Program-made: the position numbers and the translations under genes | NCBI RefSeq assembly: GCF_010365865.1 | Contig: NZ_CP048020.1 | Location: 1,364,001-1,428,000, forward strand | Direction of reading: 5' to 3' | DNA from: Treponema vincentii | Lineage (GTDB): Bacteria > Spirochaetota > Spirochaetia > Treponematales > Treponemataceae | Length of the DNA: 64,000 nucleotides | The notes under the pieces: model-generated | Database searches by the model: none | The model's input: only the letters and a program-made list of their open reading frames with translations | Told to the model about the DNA's origin: nothing | In this document: positions 53,860-63,089 of the stretch, piece by piece | How the letters are laid out: each line of letters starts with the position of its first letter | How positions within the stretch are numbered: position 1 is the stretch's first letter

Positions 53860-54315
53860 CTAACTTTCCCAATCGATGGATATGATTTTTGCATCTTCAC
53901 CGAATTTTACGCAGAGTATTTCATCGCTTTCATCAGGCGCAATCATAAAATCCATTGTGATATGCGGCCCTTCACTTTCAATCCATAAGCCGATATTGGT
54001 TATCTTCATTTTCGTTACAAACTCGGTAATATCACTCGGTAAATCTTCCAGTCCGCATTCTTCAATATGAAAGTCAATATAGTAGCTGTCATCTTTTAAA
54101 TATGTTATCAGCGCTTTTCTTGCTTCTTTTATTTTATCGTCTATGTTCTCAAGAAACTGTGCATAAAGGTCGAGTATGCCGGTAGACGGTTCTACATTTT
54201 TGCCGAGCCAAAGCCATGTGTCTATCCCCTGAACCTCTTTTTCCCAAATTACATCTACATCATCTGTTGTCGCAAGATTCAACTGACCGAAATATTGATG
54301 TTCCATTTTTTTCAT
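53860..54315 (-). CDS. DUF2004-family protein
   Basis: 151 residues. HQYFGQLNLATTDDVDVIWEK and DLYAQFLENIDDKIKEARKA (both read in pieces here) follow DUF2004: a 'YFG-l' start, a Trp strand and a helix before 'YLKDD'. ATG 54315 sits just behind the TTGGAG supplied by the L5 element. Small immunity candidate. Confidence 0.65.
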   Translation of the reverse strand: MKKMEHQYFGQLNLATTDDVDVIWEKEVQGIDTWLWLGKNVEPSTGILDLYAQFLENIDDKIKEARKALITYLKDDSYYIDFHIEECGLEDLPSDITEFVTKMKITNIGLWIESEGPHITMDFMIAPDESDEILCVKFGEDAKIISIDWES

Positions 54316-54323
54316 AACTTAAT

Positions 54324-54505
54324 CTCCAATAAAACCTTTTTGCAGCAAATATCAATTTGCGAAAAGAGTTTTTTCCGTGCTTTTGTAACGCAGTTAAAAA
54401 GCACATATAATAATGCGACGTTTGTCGAAAGACAAACTCGGCAGATAAACAGTGAGGCTGAATTCCTGCCGAACTGTTTATCATGACTCCAATAAAACCT
54501 TTTTG
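54324..54505 (-). repeat. hairpin leader element (locus L5) with 19-bp flanking direct repeats
   Basis: CTCCAATAAAACCTTTTTG occurs at 54324-54342 and 54487-54505 (period 163). Between them on the minus strand: GATAAACAGT/ACTGTTTATC (54444-54482), GTTTGTC-TTTC-GACAAAC (54420-54437), GTGCTTTT/AAAAGCAC (54377-54404) and GCAAAT-TGAT-ATTTGC (54345-54360). The repeat contains TTGGAG, the SD of the 54315 gene; the outer copy is a duplicated SD. Confidence 0.85.
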
Positions 54506-54590
54506 TAAGTATATCAAAAAATGAAACTTTTGTCTGTGGACACAGGTACTGATAAATACTATATTATTTAATCTTTATGTGGAGGTTTAT

Positions 54591-55304
54591 ATGATACCGA
54601 CAAAAGAATGGATTGAAAAATATGAAAAAGTGAAGGAACTGCTTGTATCTCCGGTGCATTACGGTAACTTGTTTTCTCAAGATGGAGTACATGGGAAAAA
54701 GTTATTTATATTGCCGATGGGAACCGTGCATTTTCCTACGGGAAATATTTTGGTGCGTGATCCGCTTGTCTACCTTGACAAAAACGAAGAGCCGTATCTG
54801 CAAAAAGTACCTACAGGAATTTTTCCATTAGAAACTTTGGTTGTCGAAATAGAAGAAGACCATTACCGATATGTTGCAACACGGGTAAAATTTTCCGATG
54901 AAAAGGCTGCCGTATATCGTGAAGCCTTGATAGGCAATGAAGATTTGGACGACGTCAATGGAGAAAGTTTTTTCGGATTTAATGTCGATGCAGGGCTTGC
55001 AACGGTTGTCGATGTAAAAACACGGGATGCCTATTGCGATTTTGAAAGCCGTTGGGCAAACGAAAATCCCGACAAAAATATATACGACGATTATTTTGCA
55101 AAAGAGTTCAAAAAGAGTTATGCAGCAAATCCGCGCTTTCAACGCGACGGCGGGGACTGGATTAACTATCCGTTAGAAGGAACGGACTTGACCGTTCCTA
55201 TGATACAAAGCGGTTTCGGTGATGGAAAATATCCGGTATATTTCGGCTACGATAAAAACGATGTTGTCTGTGAGCTTGTCATCGAATATATTTTTGCCGG
55301 ATAA
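54591..55304 (+). CDS. DUF4241-family protein
   Basis: 237 residues. FPTGNILVRDPLVYL, VPTGIFPLETLVVEI, FGFNVDAGLATVVD and SGFGDGKYPVYFGYDKN are the successive hallmark blocks of DUF4241 (PF14025), frequent in immunity loci. ATG 54591 has TGGAGG six bases upstream; the frame also opens at GTG 54579. Confidence 0.85.
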   Translation: MIPTKEWIEKYEKVKELLVSPVHYGNLFSQDGVHGKKLFILPMGTVHFPTGNILVRDPLVYLDKNEEPYLQKVPTGIFPLETLVVEIEEDHYRYVATRVKFSDEKAAVYREALIGNEDLDDVNGESFFGFNVDAGLATVVDVKTRDAYCDFESRWANENPDKNIYDDYFAKEFKKSYAANPRFQRDGGDWINYPLEGTDLTVPMIQSGFGDGKYPVYFGYDKNDVVCELVIEYIFAG

Positions 55305-55342
55305 AAATAGCGATGTATATTTGATTAACTAACTTTCCCAAC

Positions 55343-55387
55343 CGATTTATCGAATCGGTTAAGGACTGGAAAAAATTCGGATCATAA
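55343..55387 (+). pseudogene. 3' remnant of a 36967-type immunity gene
   Basis: A plus-strand frame reads FIESVKDWKKFGS followed by a stop (55385-55387), nearly the same ending as the intact gene at 36967-37425 (VIESVNDWEKFGL). Upstream sequence does not match further, so only the tail remains. Confidence 0.5.
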
Positions 55388-55412
55388 GGTAGCAGTATAG
55401 AGAGCGAAAAAT

Positions 55413-55727
55413 ATGGATAATATTAATTTATTACAGCTAAAACAAAGGCTTGATTCGATAGACTGGAGCGGTAATTTCGAAAAGGCGGATAAAGAGCATT
55501 ATGAGACCCTCGACAGACTGTGTGAATATATCGAGGTAGAACTTGGCAGAAATCCGAAATCTGAAACGATAGATAATGCCCTCTTACTCCTTGCAGAAAA
55601 CATAGGCTGTGCCGAAGATTTTGCAAGATACGAAGAAAACTTTGTAAACAAGCTTGCAGACAAAGGGCTGCTGACCAAAGAACGGACTAAATTATTTTAC
55701 AATAATACAAACAGAAGACAAGGATAG
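55413..55727 (+). CDS. small helical island protein
   Basis: 104 residues, acidic and helical (KQRLDSIDWSGNFEKADKEH, TLDRLCEYIEVELGR, LLLLAENIGCAEDFARYEEN). No recognised family. Starts shortly after the gene remnant at 55343-55387. Confidence 0.5.
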   Translation: MDNINLLQLKQRLDSIDWSGNFEKADKEHYETLDRLCEYIEVELGRNPKSETIDNALLLLAENIGCAEDFARYEENFVNKLADKGLLTKERTKLFYNNTNRRQG

Positions 55728-55753
55728 AACTTTATTGTGTAGGATAGAAAATT

Positions 55754-56767
55754 ATGCAGGTAAAATTAGATAAAATTTCAGAGTGGACGACGACAGGATT
55801 CGAGCTAAGCAACGGTGCATATCAATATGCTCCTATCAATGCAAAAAATCATTTTGCACGAGGAAAAGACGAATTTGTTATCTGGGGCAACGGTGATGAC
55901 GGCACGAGCTACGGTATCGTTTGGATAAAGGCGGGGCGATGGTCATTCATTCCGTCTCCCGCACAAAAGAAAAGCTGGAATAAGCCCGTTTTGTTGGATA
56001 CAGGTTCCGATATTTTAGTTATTAGCGGAGAAGACAAAAAAGCCTGGTGGGTGTCGTCTCCCGAGCAGAAGCCGTGCGAAGTAGTAAGTGAAAACCTGTG
56101 TGCCGCAGAGAATATCACGGAGATTTCCACACTTGGCGAAAAGGGGGTTTATCCGATTATTTGCCGTGTCGACGGAGAGGTCTTTGCCGCAAATAGTTTT
56201 ACCTCTCTACATTATGATAATGAGACGCATACGCTGCACTGGGACAAGCAACTCACCCCTGTGTTTACAAATGAAAAAGTCCGAAGCAATTTTATGCAAT
56301 CCTTGGAACGGGCAGAGGGTATCCATCACAAAATGGATTTTAGTTACTCCTATCCCCAGATAGGCAGCCTTATGATAAAAGATAATTCGATTTATGCCTT
56401 CGTGGAAGCTGATACGGTAAATCCTTGCCGCTTATCACAATTTAAATATTATTGGTATCTCGAACTCACCCAAGACGGTATCTACAAGAGGAAAATATGG
56501 GGAAAGGAAAAATTGGAAAAGCTTGCACAAAAGCATGGCTTGAGGGGAAAATTCAGCGCCCAAAAAGAATATCTGATCCTATCCCCGATTTTCAAGACAG
56601 ATGAATGGAAAGGAAACCAAAAACTGTTGAGATTGTCTGACCTGGAACTTCTCGATATTACATTCCCAAGAGGATATTCCAAATTCAGGATTATGGATAT
56701 TTGGGATAATCACGTATTTATCAGCGATGAGATAAATCATATCGCCCTGTGCAAAATGGCGGTATAG
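55754..56767 (+). CDS. beta-propeller-like island protein
   Basis: 337 residues. Strand repeats with Trp: DEFVIWGNGDDGTSYGIVWI, GSDILVISGEDKKAWWVSSP, DIWDNHVFISDEINHIALCK. Resembles WD/kelch-type propellers loosely. Last gene of the island before the TetR-exporter cluster; 26-base gap to the previous gene. Confidence 0.55.
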   Translation: MQVKLDKISEWTTTGFELSNGAYQYAPINAKNHFARGKDEFVIWGNGDDGTSYGIVWIKAGRWSFIPSPAQKKSWNKPVLLDTGSDILVISGEDKKAWWVSSPEQKPCEVVSENLCAAENITEISTLGEKGVYPIICRVDGEVFAANSFTSLHYDNETHTLHWDKQLTPVFTNEKVRSNFMQSLERAEGIHHKMDFSYSYPQIGSLMIKDNSIYAFVEADTVNPCRLSQFKYYWYLELTQDGIYKRKIWGKEKLEKLAQKHGLRGKFSAQKEYLILSPIFKTDEWKGNQKLLRLSDLELLDITFPRGYSKFRIMDIWDNHVFISDEINHIALCKMAV

Positions 56768-56832
56768 GTACTTTTTGAGAGGAGGTATCGGTACTCTCTC
56801 TTATCGTATCCCTTGCCGTTACAATAGTCGAC

Positions 56833-56861
56833 TTGACAAACAATATCCTTCTCTTTAATAT
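56833..56861 (+). promoter_or_regulatory. promoter of the second tetR gene
   Basis: TTGACA (56833-56838), 17-base spacer, TAATAT (56856-56861). The AT-rich palindromic TTTAATATTAAA around the -10 box may serve as operator. Confidence 0.6.
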
Positions 56862-56904
56862 TAAATTAAAATTCAATTTTGATAAAAAGACAAGCGATTT
56901 TGAG

Positions 56905-57474
56905 ATGCAAGTATTGAAAGAAGAAGTGAGAAATAGAATTCTCGCCGCAGCAGAAAAAATATTTTATGAACAAGATTATAGAAGCGCCAAGCTGACGGAT
57001 ATTGCAGATGAGGCTGATATTCCTGTAGCACTCATTTATACTTATTTCAAGAATAAGGAAGTTTTGTTTGATACGGTTGTTGCCGGTATAACCGAGTATT
57101 TTACGAATGCGCTGGAAAAAGAAGAAGCTATGGAGTCGGGGCTGCCGTCAACACGTTTTGAAAAAATCGGCGCGGAATATGTGCACGGGCTTTTAAAAAA
57201 TCATATAAAGCTCGTCATTCTGATGGATAAAAGTTCCGGCACCAAACACGCCGGAGCAAAAAACCGATGGGTTGAACGACTGCAGTTGCATATCGAAAAA
57301 GGAGCCGCGCAGTTTGCGCATGGCTCCTATGATCCTGCACTGTTTCATATTCTTTCCAATAATTATGTTGAGGGGCTTTTAGAAATTGCACGCCATTATA
57401 AAAACGACGAATGGGCGATGGAAATGTTCACGTTAATGAACCGATGTTATTATCACGGAGTTGAATCGTTATAA
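56905..57474 (+). CDS. TetR-family regulator of the ABC exporters
   Basis: 189 residues from ATG 56905. Helix-turn-helix at about 8-55 (RNRILAAAEKIFYEQDYRSA, TDIADEADIPVALIYTYFKN). The C-terminal domain is helical. A longer frame opens at TTG 56833, but that codon is the -35 box. It lies 144 bases before four ABC genes that it presumably represses. A rho-independent terminator follows it. Confidence 0.8.
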   Translation: MQVLKEEVRNRILAAAEKIFYEQDYRSAKLTDIADEADIPVALIYTYFKNKEVLFDTVVAGITEYFTNALEKEEAMESGLPSTRFEKIGAEYVHGLLKNHIKLVILMDKSSGTKHAGAKNRWVERLQLHIEKGAAQFAHGSYDPALFHILSNNYVEGLLEIARHYKNDEWAMEMFTLMNRCYYHGVESL

Positions 57475-57504
57475 CCCATAGTTGTGGCATAAACAATGGA
57501 AGAG

Positions 57505-57530
57505 AAGGAGCGGCAAACCGCTCCTTATTT
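57505..57530 (+). terminator. rho-independent terminator after tetR
   Basis: AAGGAGCGG (57505-57513), loop CAAA, CCGCTCCTT (57518-57526), then ATTTT. Separates tetR from the exporter operon. Confidence 0.7.
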
Positions 57531-57535
57531 TAGGT

Positions 57536-57557
57536 TATAATACTGAATATATATTCA
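57536..57557 (+). promoter_or_regulatory. candidate exporter promoter -10 box and TetR operator
   Basis: TATAAT at 57536-57541 is followed by the perfect 14-base palindrome TGAATATATATTCA (57544-57557), about 60 bases before the first exporter start. No clear -35 box is visible, so an activator or weak promoter is possible. Confidence 0.45.
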
Positions 57558-57618
57558 ATATTATTTAGTTTTGAAGACATGGATGTTAACACTTGATGAT
57601 GATAAGGAGTTATTTGAA

Positions 57619-59418
57619 ATGACTGAAAAAGAATTGAAAAAGCCTATGACGGATAAACAAGTTGGAGCGGCGTATGTTTTTACGCTGGCTAAGGCGGAGC
57701 GAGGAAAGTTGGCTACGGGTATGGTACTTGCAGCGATCGGCTCGATGTTGTCGTTGGTTCCGTACATTGCGGTGTACCGGATTTTGGAAATGATTATTGC
57801 TCGGTCGATGAGTGCGGAAGCGCTTTTACATTGGGCTGTTATGTGTGTTGCAGCAGCGGCGGTACAGGCAGTGTTGATGTCGATTGCGGGAATTTGTTCG
57901 CACACGGCGGCATTTAATACGATGCATACGGTAAAGATAAAAGTCTTGCAACATATCTCGTACCTGAATGCAGGCTTCTTTCAAAAAAATGCAGCGGGTA
58001 AAATCAAGACAACCCTGTTCGATGACATCGATAGAGTGGAAGCTTTTTTAGCGCACAGCACTTTGGAACTCACGCAGGCGGCGGTTGTTCCCCTTGCGAT
58101 GTTTGTATTTATGCTGCATCTCCATTGGCTTATGGCATTGGTTATGCTCGTTCCTATGCTGCTCGGTATTGCCGCTCCGATGATGATGATAGCGGCAAGT
58201 AATTTTTCGGGATTGGCGAACGATTTTGCAAAGGATATGGAAGCCTTGAATGCATCGGCTACGGAATATATTTCTGCAATGCCGGTGATGAAGATGTACC
58301 GCGTAACAGCCGAAAAATTTCAACAGTACAAAACCGCTTTACAGACGTATACTGTTTGCTGGAAAAAGATGTGCAGCGCTTCGTGTAATCCGCTTTCGGC
58401 AGCATCGGTTATTTTGGATTCGGCAATCTTATTCACTCTGCCGGCAGGAGGGTTCCTTTATGTAAGAGGCTCACTGTCGGTTTCTTCTTTTTTGATTTTT
58501 ATTCTTTTGACGGTGTGCTTTTATACATCGTTTTTAAATTCGGTTACGATTGCTATGCAGTCGATGGAACTCGGCGGCGGACTTGCAGCGGTTAAAAAAA
58601 TTTTGGAAGAGCCGCAGATGAAAAGCGGAACAAAAACGCTTCCGCTAAACGGCCGTTATGATGTCCGGTTTGACGGTGTTTCATTTTCGTATGGAGAAGA
58701 CGGACGGAATGCTTTAAATGATGTTTCGCTATGTGTAAAGGCGGGAACCGTCAACGCCTTTGTCGGAGCTTCCGGTGCAGGCAAGACCACCGCCGCCCAG
58801 CTTATCGGACGATATTGGGATAGCTCTGCGGGCACTATTTCTATCGGCGGTATTCCCGTTACGGAACTGCAAACGGAGAACCTTATGGCGCTTACCTCGT
58901 TTGTATTTCAAGATGTGTTTTTATTGGAAGACACGCTGCTCGAAAATATCCGCATGGGAAGTGACGCTTCTTTGGAGGAAGTACGCAAGGCAGCACAGGC
59001 AGCTCAAATTGACGATTTTATTATGAGTTTACCCGACGGTTATGAAACGAAAATCGGCACAGAGGGTATAAAGGTTTCAGGCGGAGAGCGGCAACGGATT
59101 TCTATTGCGCGTGCGTTAGTTAAAAATGCGCCTATCCTCATTTTTGATGAAGCAACTTCATATTCGGACATTCAAAATGAACATAAGATTCAAGTCGCAT
59201 TGCAAAATTTGCTCAAAGGAAAAACGGTCATTATGATTGCGCACCGTCTGCACACGATAAAAAATGCGGATACTATTTTTGTCTTTGAAAAAGGCAGCAT
59301 CGCTGAACAAGGTAGCCATACTGAACTGATGAATAAAAACGGTTTGTATGCACAGATGCAGCGCACGTATATATTCGCTCTCAACCACGGTAGTATAAAT
59401 GTAAAGGAGGAAAACTGA
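57619..59418 (+). CDS. ABC exporter half-transporter 1
   Basis: 599 residues: an N-terminal six-helix membrane domain (about 20-300) followed by an ATPase domain with GASGAGKTT, FQDVFLLED Q-loop, VSGGERQRIS signature and LIFDEATSYSD. The D-loop reads SYSD instead of the more usual SALD. H-loop is AHRL. ATG 57619 has AAGGAG nine bases upstream; the TTG-initiated extension to 57571 is not supported. Forms a heterodimer with the next gene, most likely for multidrug or siderophore-type substrates. Confidence 0.85.
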   Translation: MTEKELKKPMTDKQVGAAYVFTLAKAERGKLATGMVLAAIGSMLSLVPYIAVYRILEMIIARSMSAEALLHWAVMCVAAAAVQAVLMSIAGICSHTAAFNTMHTVKIKVLQHISYLNAGFFQKNAAGKIKTTLFDDIDRVEAFLAHSTLELTQAAVVPLAMFVFMLHLHWLMALVMLVPMLLGIAAPMMMIAASNFSGLANDFAKDMEALNASATEYISAMPVMKMYRVTAEKFQQYKTALQTYTVCWKKMCSASCNPLSAASVILDSAILFTLPAGGFLYVRGSLSVSSFLIFILLTVCFYTSFLNSVTIAMQSMELGGGLAAVKKILEEPQMKSGTKTLPLNGRYDVRFDGVSFSYGEDGRNALNDVSLCVKAGTVNAFVGASGAGKTTAAQLIGRYWDSSAGTISIGGIPVTELQTENLMALTSFVFQDVFLLEDTLLENIRMGSDASLEEVRKAAQAAQIDDFIMSLPDGYETKIGTEGIKVSGGERQRISIARALVKNAPILIFDEATSYSDIQNEHKIQVALQNLLKGKTVIMIAHRLHTIKNADTIFVFEKGSIAEQGSHTELMNKNGLYAQMQRTYIFALNHGSINVKEEN

Positions 59419-59419
59419 T

Positions 59420-61270
59420 ATGTTAAAACTGATTGCACATATATTAAAAGAAAAACGGAAAGCATTAAGGCTGCCGATTATTTTAATGTCGCTTGATTCC
59501 GCGGGCGGTATGCTCTTATACATTATGCTCTATTTTACGGTGGTAGGATTAGTACGTAACACATTGACCGGAGAAATTATCATTACCTATTCGCTGGTTT
59601 GTTTGGGAGCGGTGGTGTTCCGTTTAATTATTTACCGCACGGGTTACTACCTCTGCTTTGCTCGCGGGGCGGAAGTATGTGCGCACATGCGGCTTGATTT
59701 GGCAAATCACTATCGCGCGTTAAGCCTCGGCTATTTTAACCGGCACAGTTCAGGCGCTCTTTTGGAAACCCTTGTAAAAGATATTACCAATTTTGAACTG
59801 ATCATTACGCATACGCTTCCCGCACTGGTAAAAACTGCGGTAACGGCGGCGCTGATTTTAATCGGTATGTATTGTATCGATGTTTCCTTGGCGATAGCGC
59901 AAACAATAACGCTCCTTGTGCTTGTTCCGTTTTTGCATTGGGGAAACAGCTTGGCGGAACATTTCGGAAATGAAAAGCATCGACTCACCGCTCGTATGAT
60001 TTCCATTGTGCTGGAATACATTAAAGGAATAAAAGTGTTTAAGGCGTATAATCTAACCGGAGAAAAATTTGACAGAATGCTGCAGTCGTTGGAAACGGTA
60101 AGAAAAACCAATATCAAAGCGGAAATAAAACTTTCGCTGCCTGCTGCCGTCTATTTTATAGCAGCTCATTTTTTACTGCCGCTTGCTCTTTTATCTTCGG
60201 TATATATTCTGAAGAGCGGATCGGTCAGCCCCGAAAAACTCACCGCTTTTATGTTGATGAGCCTTGCGCTTTCGGGGGTATTAATTTCATTTGAACACGC
60301 ATACGGTTTACTAAAAGGTTTAAAGCCTGCGGCGGAACATGTGCAAAAAGCGTATACGGCTCAACCCCTACCGTGTTTACAAACCGCTGGAACTGCAAAG
60401 GTAAATACCGGCACAACGGTGGAAGAAACAAGGCAGGAACAAAGACAGCCTTTTGACGTTTCCTTTGAGGATGTTTCATTTTCTTATCGAGAACCGTTCC
60501 ATACGTTTCAAAACCAAAGCGGTGAAGCTAATGCCGAACGGGAAATAGACGGTGCAAAACAAACAGCGGTATTGCATTCTATTTCTTTTGAGGCAAAGCA
60601 GGGAACGATAACTGCTCTCATCGGCCCGTCAGGTTCAGGCAAAACCACGATTGCCAATTTGATAGCCCGCTTTTGGGATCCGCAAAAAGGTACGGTTAAA
60701 ATCGGCGGAAAGGATATAAAAGAAACAGAACCCGATACGCTTTTGCAGTCTGTCAGTGCGGTATTTCAAGACAGCATTTTACTGTCGGACACCATTTACA
60801 ATAATATTAAAATCGGAAAGCCCGATGCTTCGGAATCGGAGGTTATCGCTGCGGCACAGGCAGCTCAATGTCATGAGTTTATCAGCGAGTTGCCCGACGG
60901 ATATAACACCCTGCTTGCGGAAGGCGGGGCTGCTCTTTCAGGCGGCGAAAGACAGCGCATTGCTATTGCCCGTGCTCTTTTAAAAAATGCACCCATCGTG
61001 CTTTTGGACGAATCGACTGCCTCACTCGATGCCGACAACGAATGGAAAATCAACGCCGCCTTGGATACGCTGATGCAGGGTAAAACCGTCTTTGTCATCG
61101 CTCATCGGCTGAACACCATTCGTAATGCAGATCAAATCATCGTATTGAAAAACGGCCGCATCGAAGAAACAGGGACTCATACGGAACTTATGCAAAAGCG
61201 CGGCACCTACTTTGAGATGATACAAGAACAACAAAAAGCCGCCGGATGGGAAGTCGCAAAGAATTTGTAA
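59420..61270 (+). CDS. ABC exporter half-transporter 2
   Basis: 616 residues, six-helix membrane domain (about 15-300) and ATPase with GPSGSGKTT, signature LSGGERQRIA, VLLDESTASLD and AHRL. A 60-residue insertion rich in Gln/Thr/Glu (about 320-385) separates the domains. Starts two bases after the previous stop. Expected partner of half-transporter 1. Confidence 0.85.
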   Translation: MLKLIAHILKEKRKALRLPIILMSLDSAGGMLLYIMLYFTVVGLVRNTLTGEIIITYSLVCLGAVVFRLIIYRTGYYLCFARGAEVCAHMRLDLANHYRALSLGYFNRHSSGALLETLVKDITNFELIITHTLPALVKTAVTAALILIGMYCIDVSLAIAQTITLLVLVPFLHWGNSLAEHFGNEKHRLTARMISIVLEYIKGIKVFKAYNLTGEKFDRMLQSLETVRKTNIKAEIKLSLPAAVYFIAAHFLLPLALLSSVYILKSGSVSPEKLTAFMLMSLALSGVLISFEHAYGLLKGLKPAAEHVQKAYTAQPLPCLQTAGTAKVNTGTTVEETRQEQRQPFDVSFEDVSFSYREPFHTFQNQSGEANAEREIDGAKQTAVLHSISFEAKQGTITALIGPSGSGKTTIANLIARFWDPQKGTVKIGGKDIKETEPDTLLQSVSAVFQDSILLSDTIYNNIKIGKPDASESEVIAAAQAAQCHEFISELPDGYNTLLAEGGAALSGGERQRIAIARALLKNAPIVLLDESTASLDADNEWKINAALDTLMQGKTVFVIAHRLNTIRNADQIIVLKNGRIEETGTHTELMQKRGTYFEMIQEQQKAAGWEVAKNL

Positions 61271-61295
61271 TTTGTAATTTGTAATGGAGTTGTTT

Positions 61296-63089
61296 ATGAC
61301 AGAAAAAGAGCTGAGGAAAAAAGCAGTCGGGAATAATGTGAGTTCAAATATATTGCTTTCTTTAAAGATACTATTTGATTTAATACCGCAGGTACTGCTC
61401 GTTTATCTCATAAGTTCATTGATTGCACAAGATATAGCAGCGGCAAAGGTGAAGTATATTTTTCTTGCAATGCTCACTTCCTTTATTCTAAAGGGGGTGT
61501 TTTATTATTATGCGACGAAAGTTGCTCACGAAAAAGCATATAAAAAATTGACGGAACTAAGGTTAGATATTATAGGTCATCTGAAAAAACTCAGTTTGGG
61601 ATTTTTCAAAGAGCATAATACCGGAGAGCTTACCAATATCGTTCAACACGATGTAGAGCAGGTTGAAGTATATCTTGCGCATGGATTACCTGAAATAATG
61701 GCTGTTACGCTTCTTCCTGCTATCATCTTCATCGCAATGATTTTTGTAGATTGGCGTCTTGCACTTGGCATGATTGCAGGTGTTCCGCTGATGTATGTGG
61801 TAAAGCTTCTTTCGCAGAAAACAATAAATAAAAACTTTGCACTCTACTTCAACCATGAAAGTAAGATGAGAGAAGAACTGATGGAATATGTAAAAAATAT
61901 TTCCGTGATTAAAGCTTTTGCAAAAGAAGAAGTGATGAGTGAACGGACACTAAAGACGGCAAGAGAATATATTTACTGGGTGAAAAAGAGTATGGGAGCA
62001 ATTACCATTCCAATGGGACTCATTGATATATTCATGGAAATCGGCGTAGTTATTGTTATGATTTTGGGAAGTATATTTCTTTATCATGGAAACATTACAG
62101 CACCTCATTTTATTCTTGCTATTATTTTGTCCTCTGCATTTACAGCCTCTATAAGTAAGACTGCTACTTTGCAACATTTTTCTATTGTGTTTAAGGAGGC
62201 CTTAAAAGAAATAGGAAAGATTTTAACCGTTCCGATTCCGAATAAAAAAATGGCACAAGGTTTGGAATGCGGCGATATAGAATTTTCAAATGTGAATTTT
62301 GCTTATGGTAAAGGCAGTTTTGAGCTTAAAAATATCAATTTAACTTTTAAGAAAAACAGCTTGAATGCCTTTGTCGGAGCAAGCGGTTGCGGAAAGAGCA
62401 CCGTAGCCAATTTGCTTATGGGCTTTTGGGATGCAGACAGCGGACACATAACGATAGGTGGAAAAGACATAAAACATTACAGTCAGGAGAATATTGCAGA
62501 ACTTATCGGAAGTGTGCAGCAGGAGGTTATTCTTTTTGATGTAAGCATTTTTGAAAATATTGCTATCGGTAAAGTCGGAGCAACAAAAGAAGAAGTGATA
62601 GAAACCGCAAAGAAAGCACGATGTCACGATTTTATTTCTGCTTTACCGAATGGCTACGATACAAAAGTCGGTGAAATGGGTGTCAAGTTATCAGGCGGAG
62701 AAAAACAGAGAATTTCCATTGCGAGGATGATACTGAAAAATGCACCGATTTTGATATTGGATGAAGCAATGGCCGCAGTTGATAGTGAAAATGAAAAATT
62801 AATCGGGGAAGCGATTGATGATTTACGTAAGGATAAAACGGTTATTACCATTGCTCATCATCTGAATACGATAAAAGATTCGGATCAAATTATTGTTATG
62901 GATAAAGGTCGTGTGCTTGATGCAGGAAAGCACAAAGAGTTAATGCAAAGATGTGATTTCTATCAAGATATGGTTGAAGCACAGAATAAGGTCGACCGAT
63001 GGAATGTGAAAGACGAGGAACAACGTCTTTCACAGGCGACTACCGTAGCCGACTGCGAGCGTATGGAGAGTGTTGCAGAAAATGTTTAG
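61296..63089 (+). CDS. ABC exporter half-transporter 3
   Basis: 597 residues, again six helices and an ATPase with GASGCGKST, LSGGEKQRIS, LILDEAMAAVD and AHHL. Its start MTEKELRKK copies the start of transporter 1 (MTEKELKK), suggesting an old pair duplication. ATG 61296 has GGAG six bases upstream. Its composition is lower in GC than transporters 1-2, so it may have a different origin. TTTGTAA repeated three times lies just upstream (61263-61284). Confidence 0.85.
   Translation: MTEKELRKKAVGNNVSSNILLSLKILFDLIPQVLLVYLISSLIAQDIAAAKVKYIFLAMLTSFILKGVFYYYATKVAHEKAYKKLTELRLDIIGHLKKLSLGFFKEHNTGELTNIVQHDVEQVEVYLAHGLPEIMAVTLLPAIIFIAMIFVDWRLALGMIAGVPLMYVVKLLSQKTINKNFALYFNHESKMREELMEYVKNISVIKAFAKEEVMSERTLKTAREYIYWVKKSMGAITIPMGLIDIFMEIGVVIVMILGSIFLYHGNITAPHFILAIILSSAFTASISKTATLQHFSIVFKEALKEIGKILTVPIPNKKMAQGLECGDIEFSNVNFAYGKGSFELKNINLTFKKNSLNAFVGASGCGKSTVANLLMGFWDADSGHITIGGKDIKHYSQENIAELIGSVQQEVILFDVSIFENIAIGKVGATKEEVIETAKKARCHDFISALPNGYDTKVGEMGVKLSGGEKQRISIARMILKNAPILILDEAMAAVDSENEKLIGEAIDDLRKDKTVITIAHHLNTIKDSDQIIVMDKGRVLDAGKHKELMQRCDFYQDMVEAQNKVDRWNVKDEEQRLSQATTVADCERMESVAENV

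Noticed and set aside
17073-56767. Integron gene-cassette array (oral treponemes are known to carry one)
   Set aside because: No integron integrase is seen, most gaps are far too short for attC sites, and genes lie in both orientations in operon-like blocks. A covariance-model attC search would settle it.
17073-56767. Prophage
   Set aside because: No integrase, terminase, capsid, tail or lysis gene was recognised.
61263-61284. Triple TTTGTAA repeat before transporter 3
   Set aside because: Too short and too close to the start codon to be more than a local slippage product.
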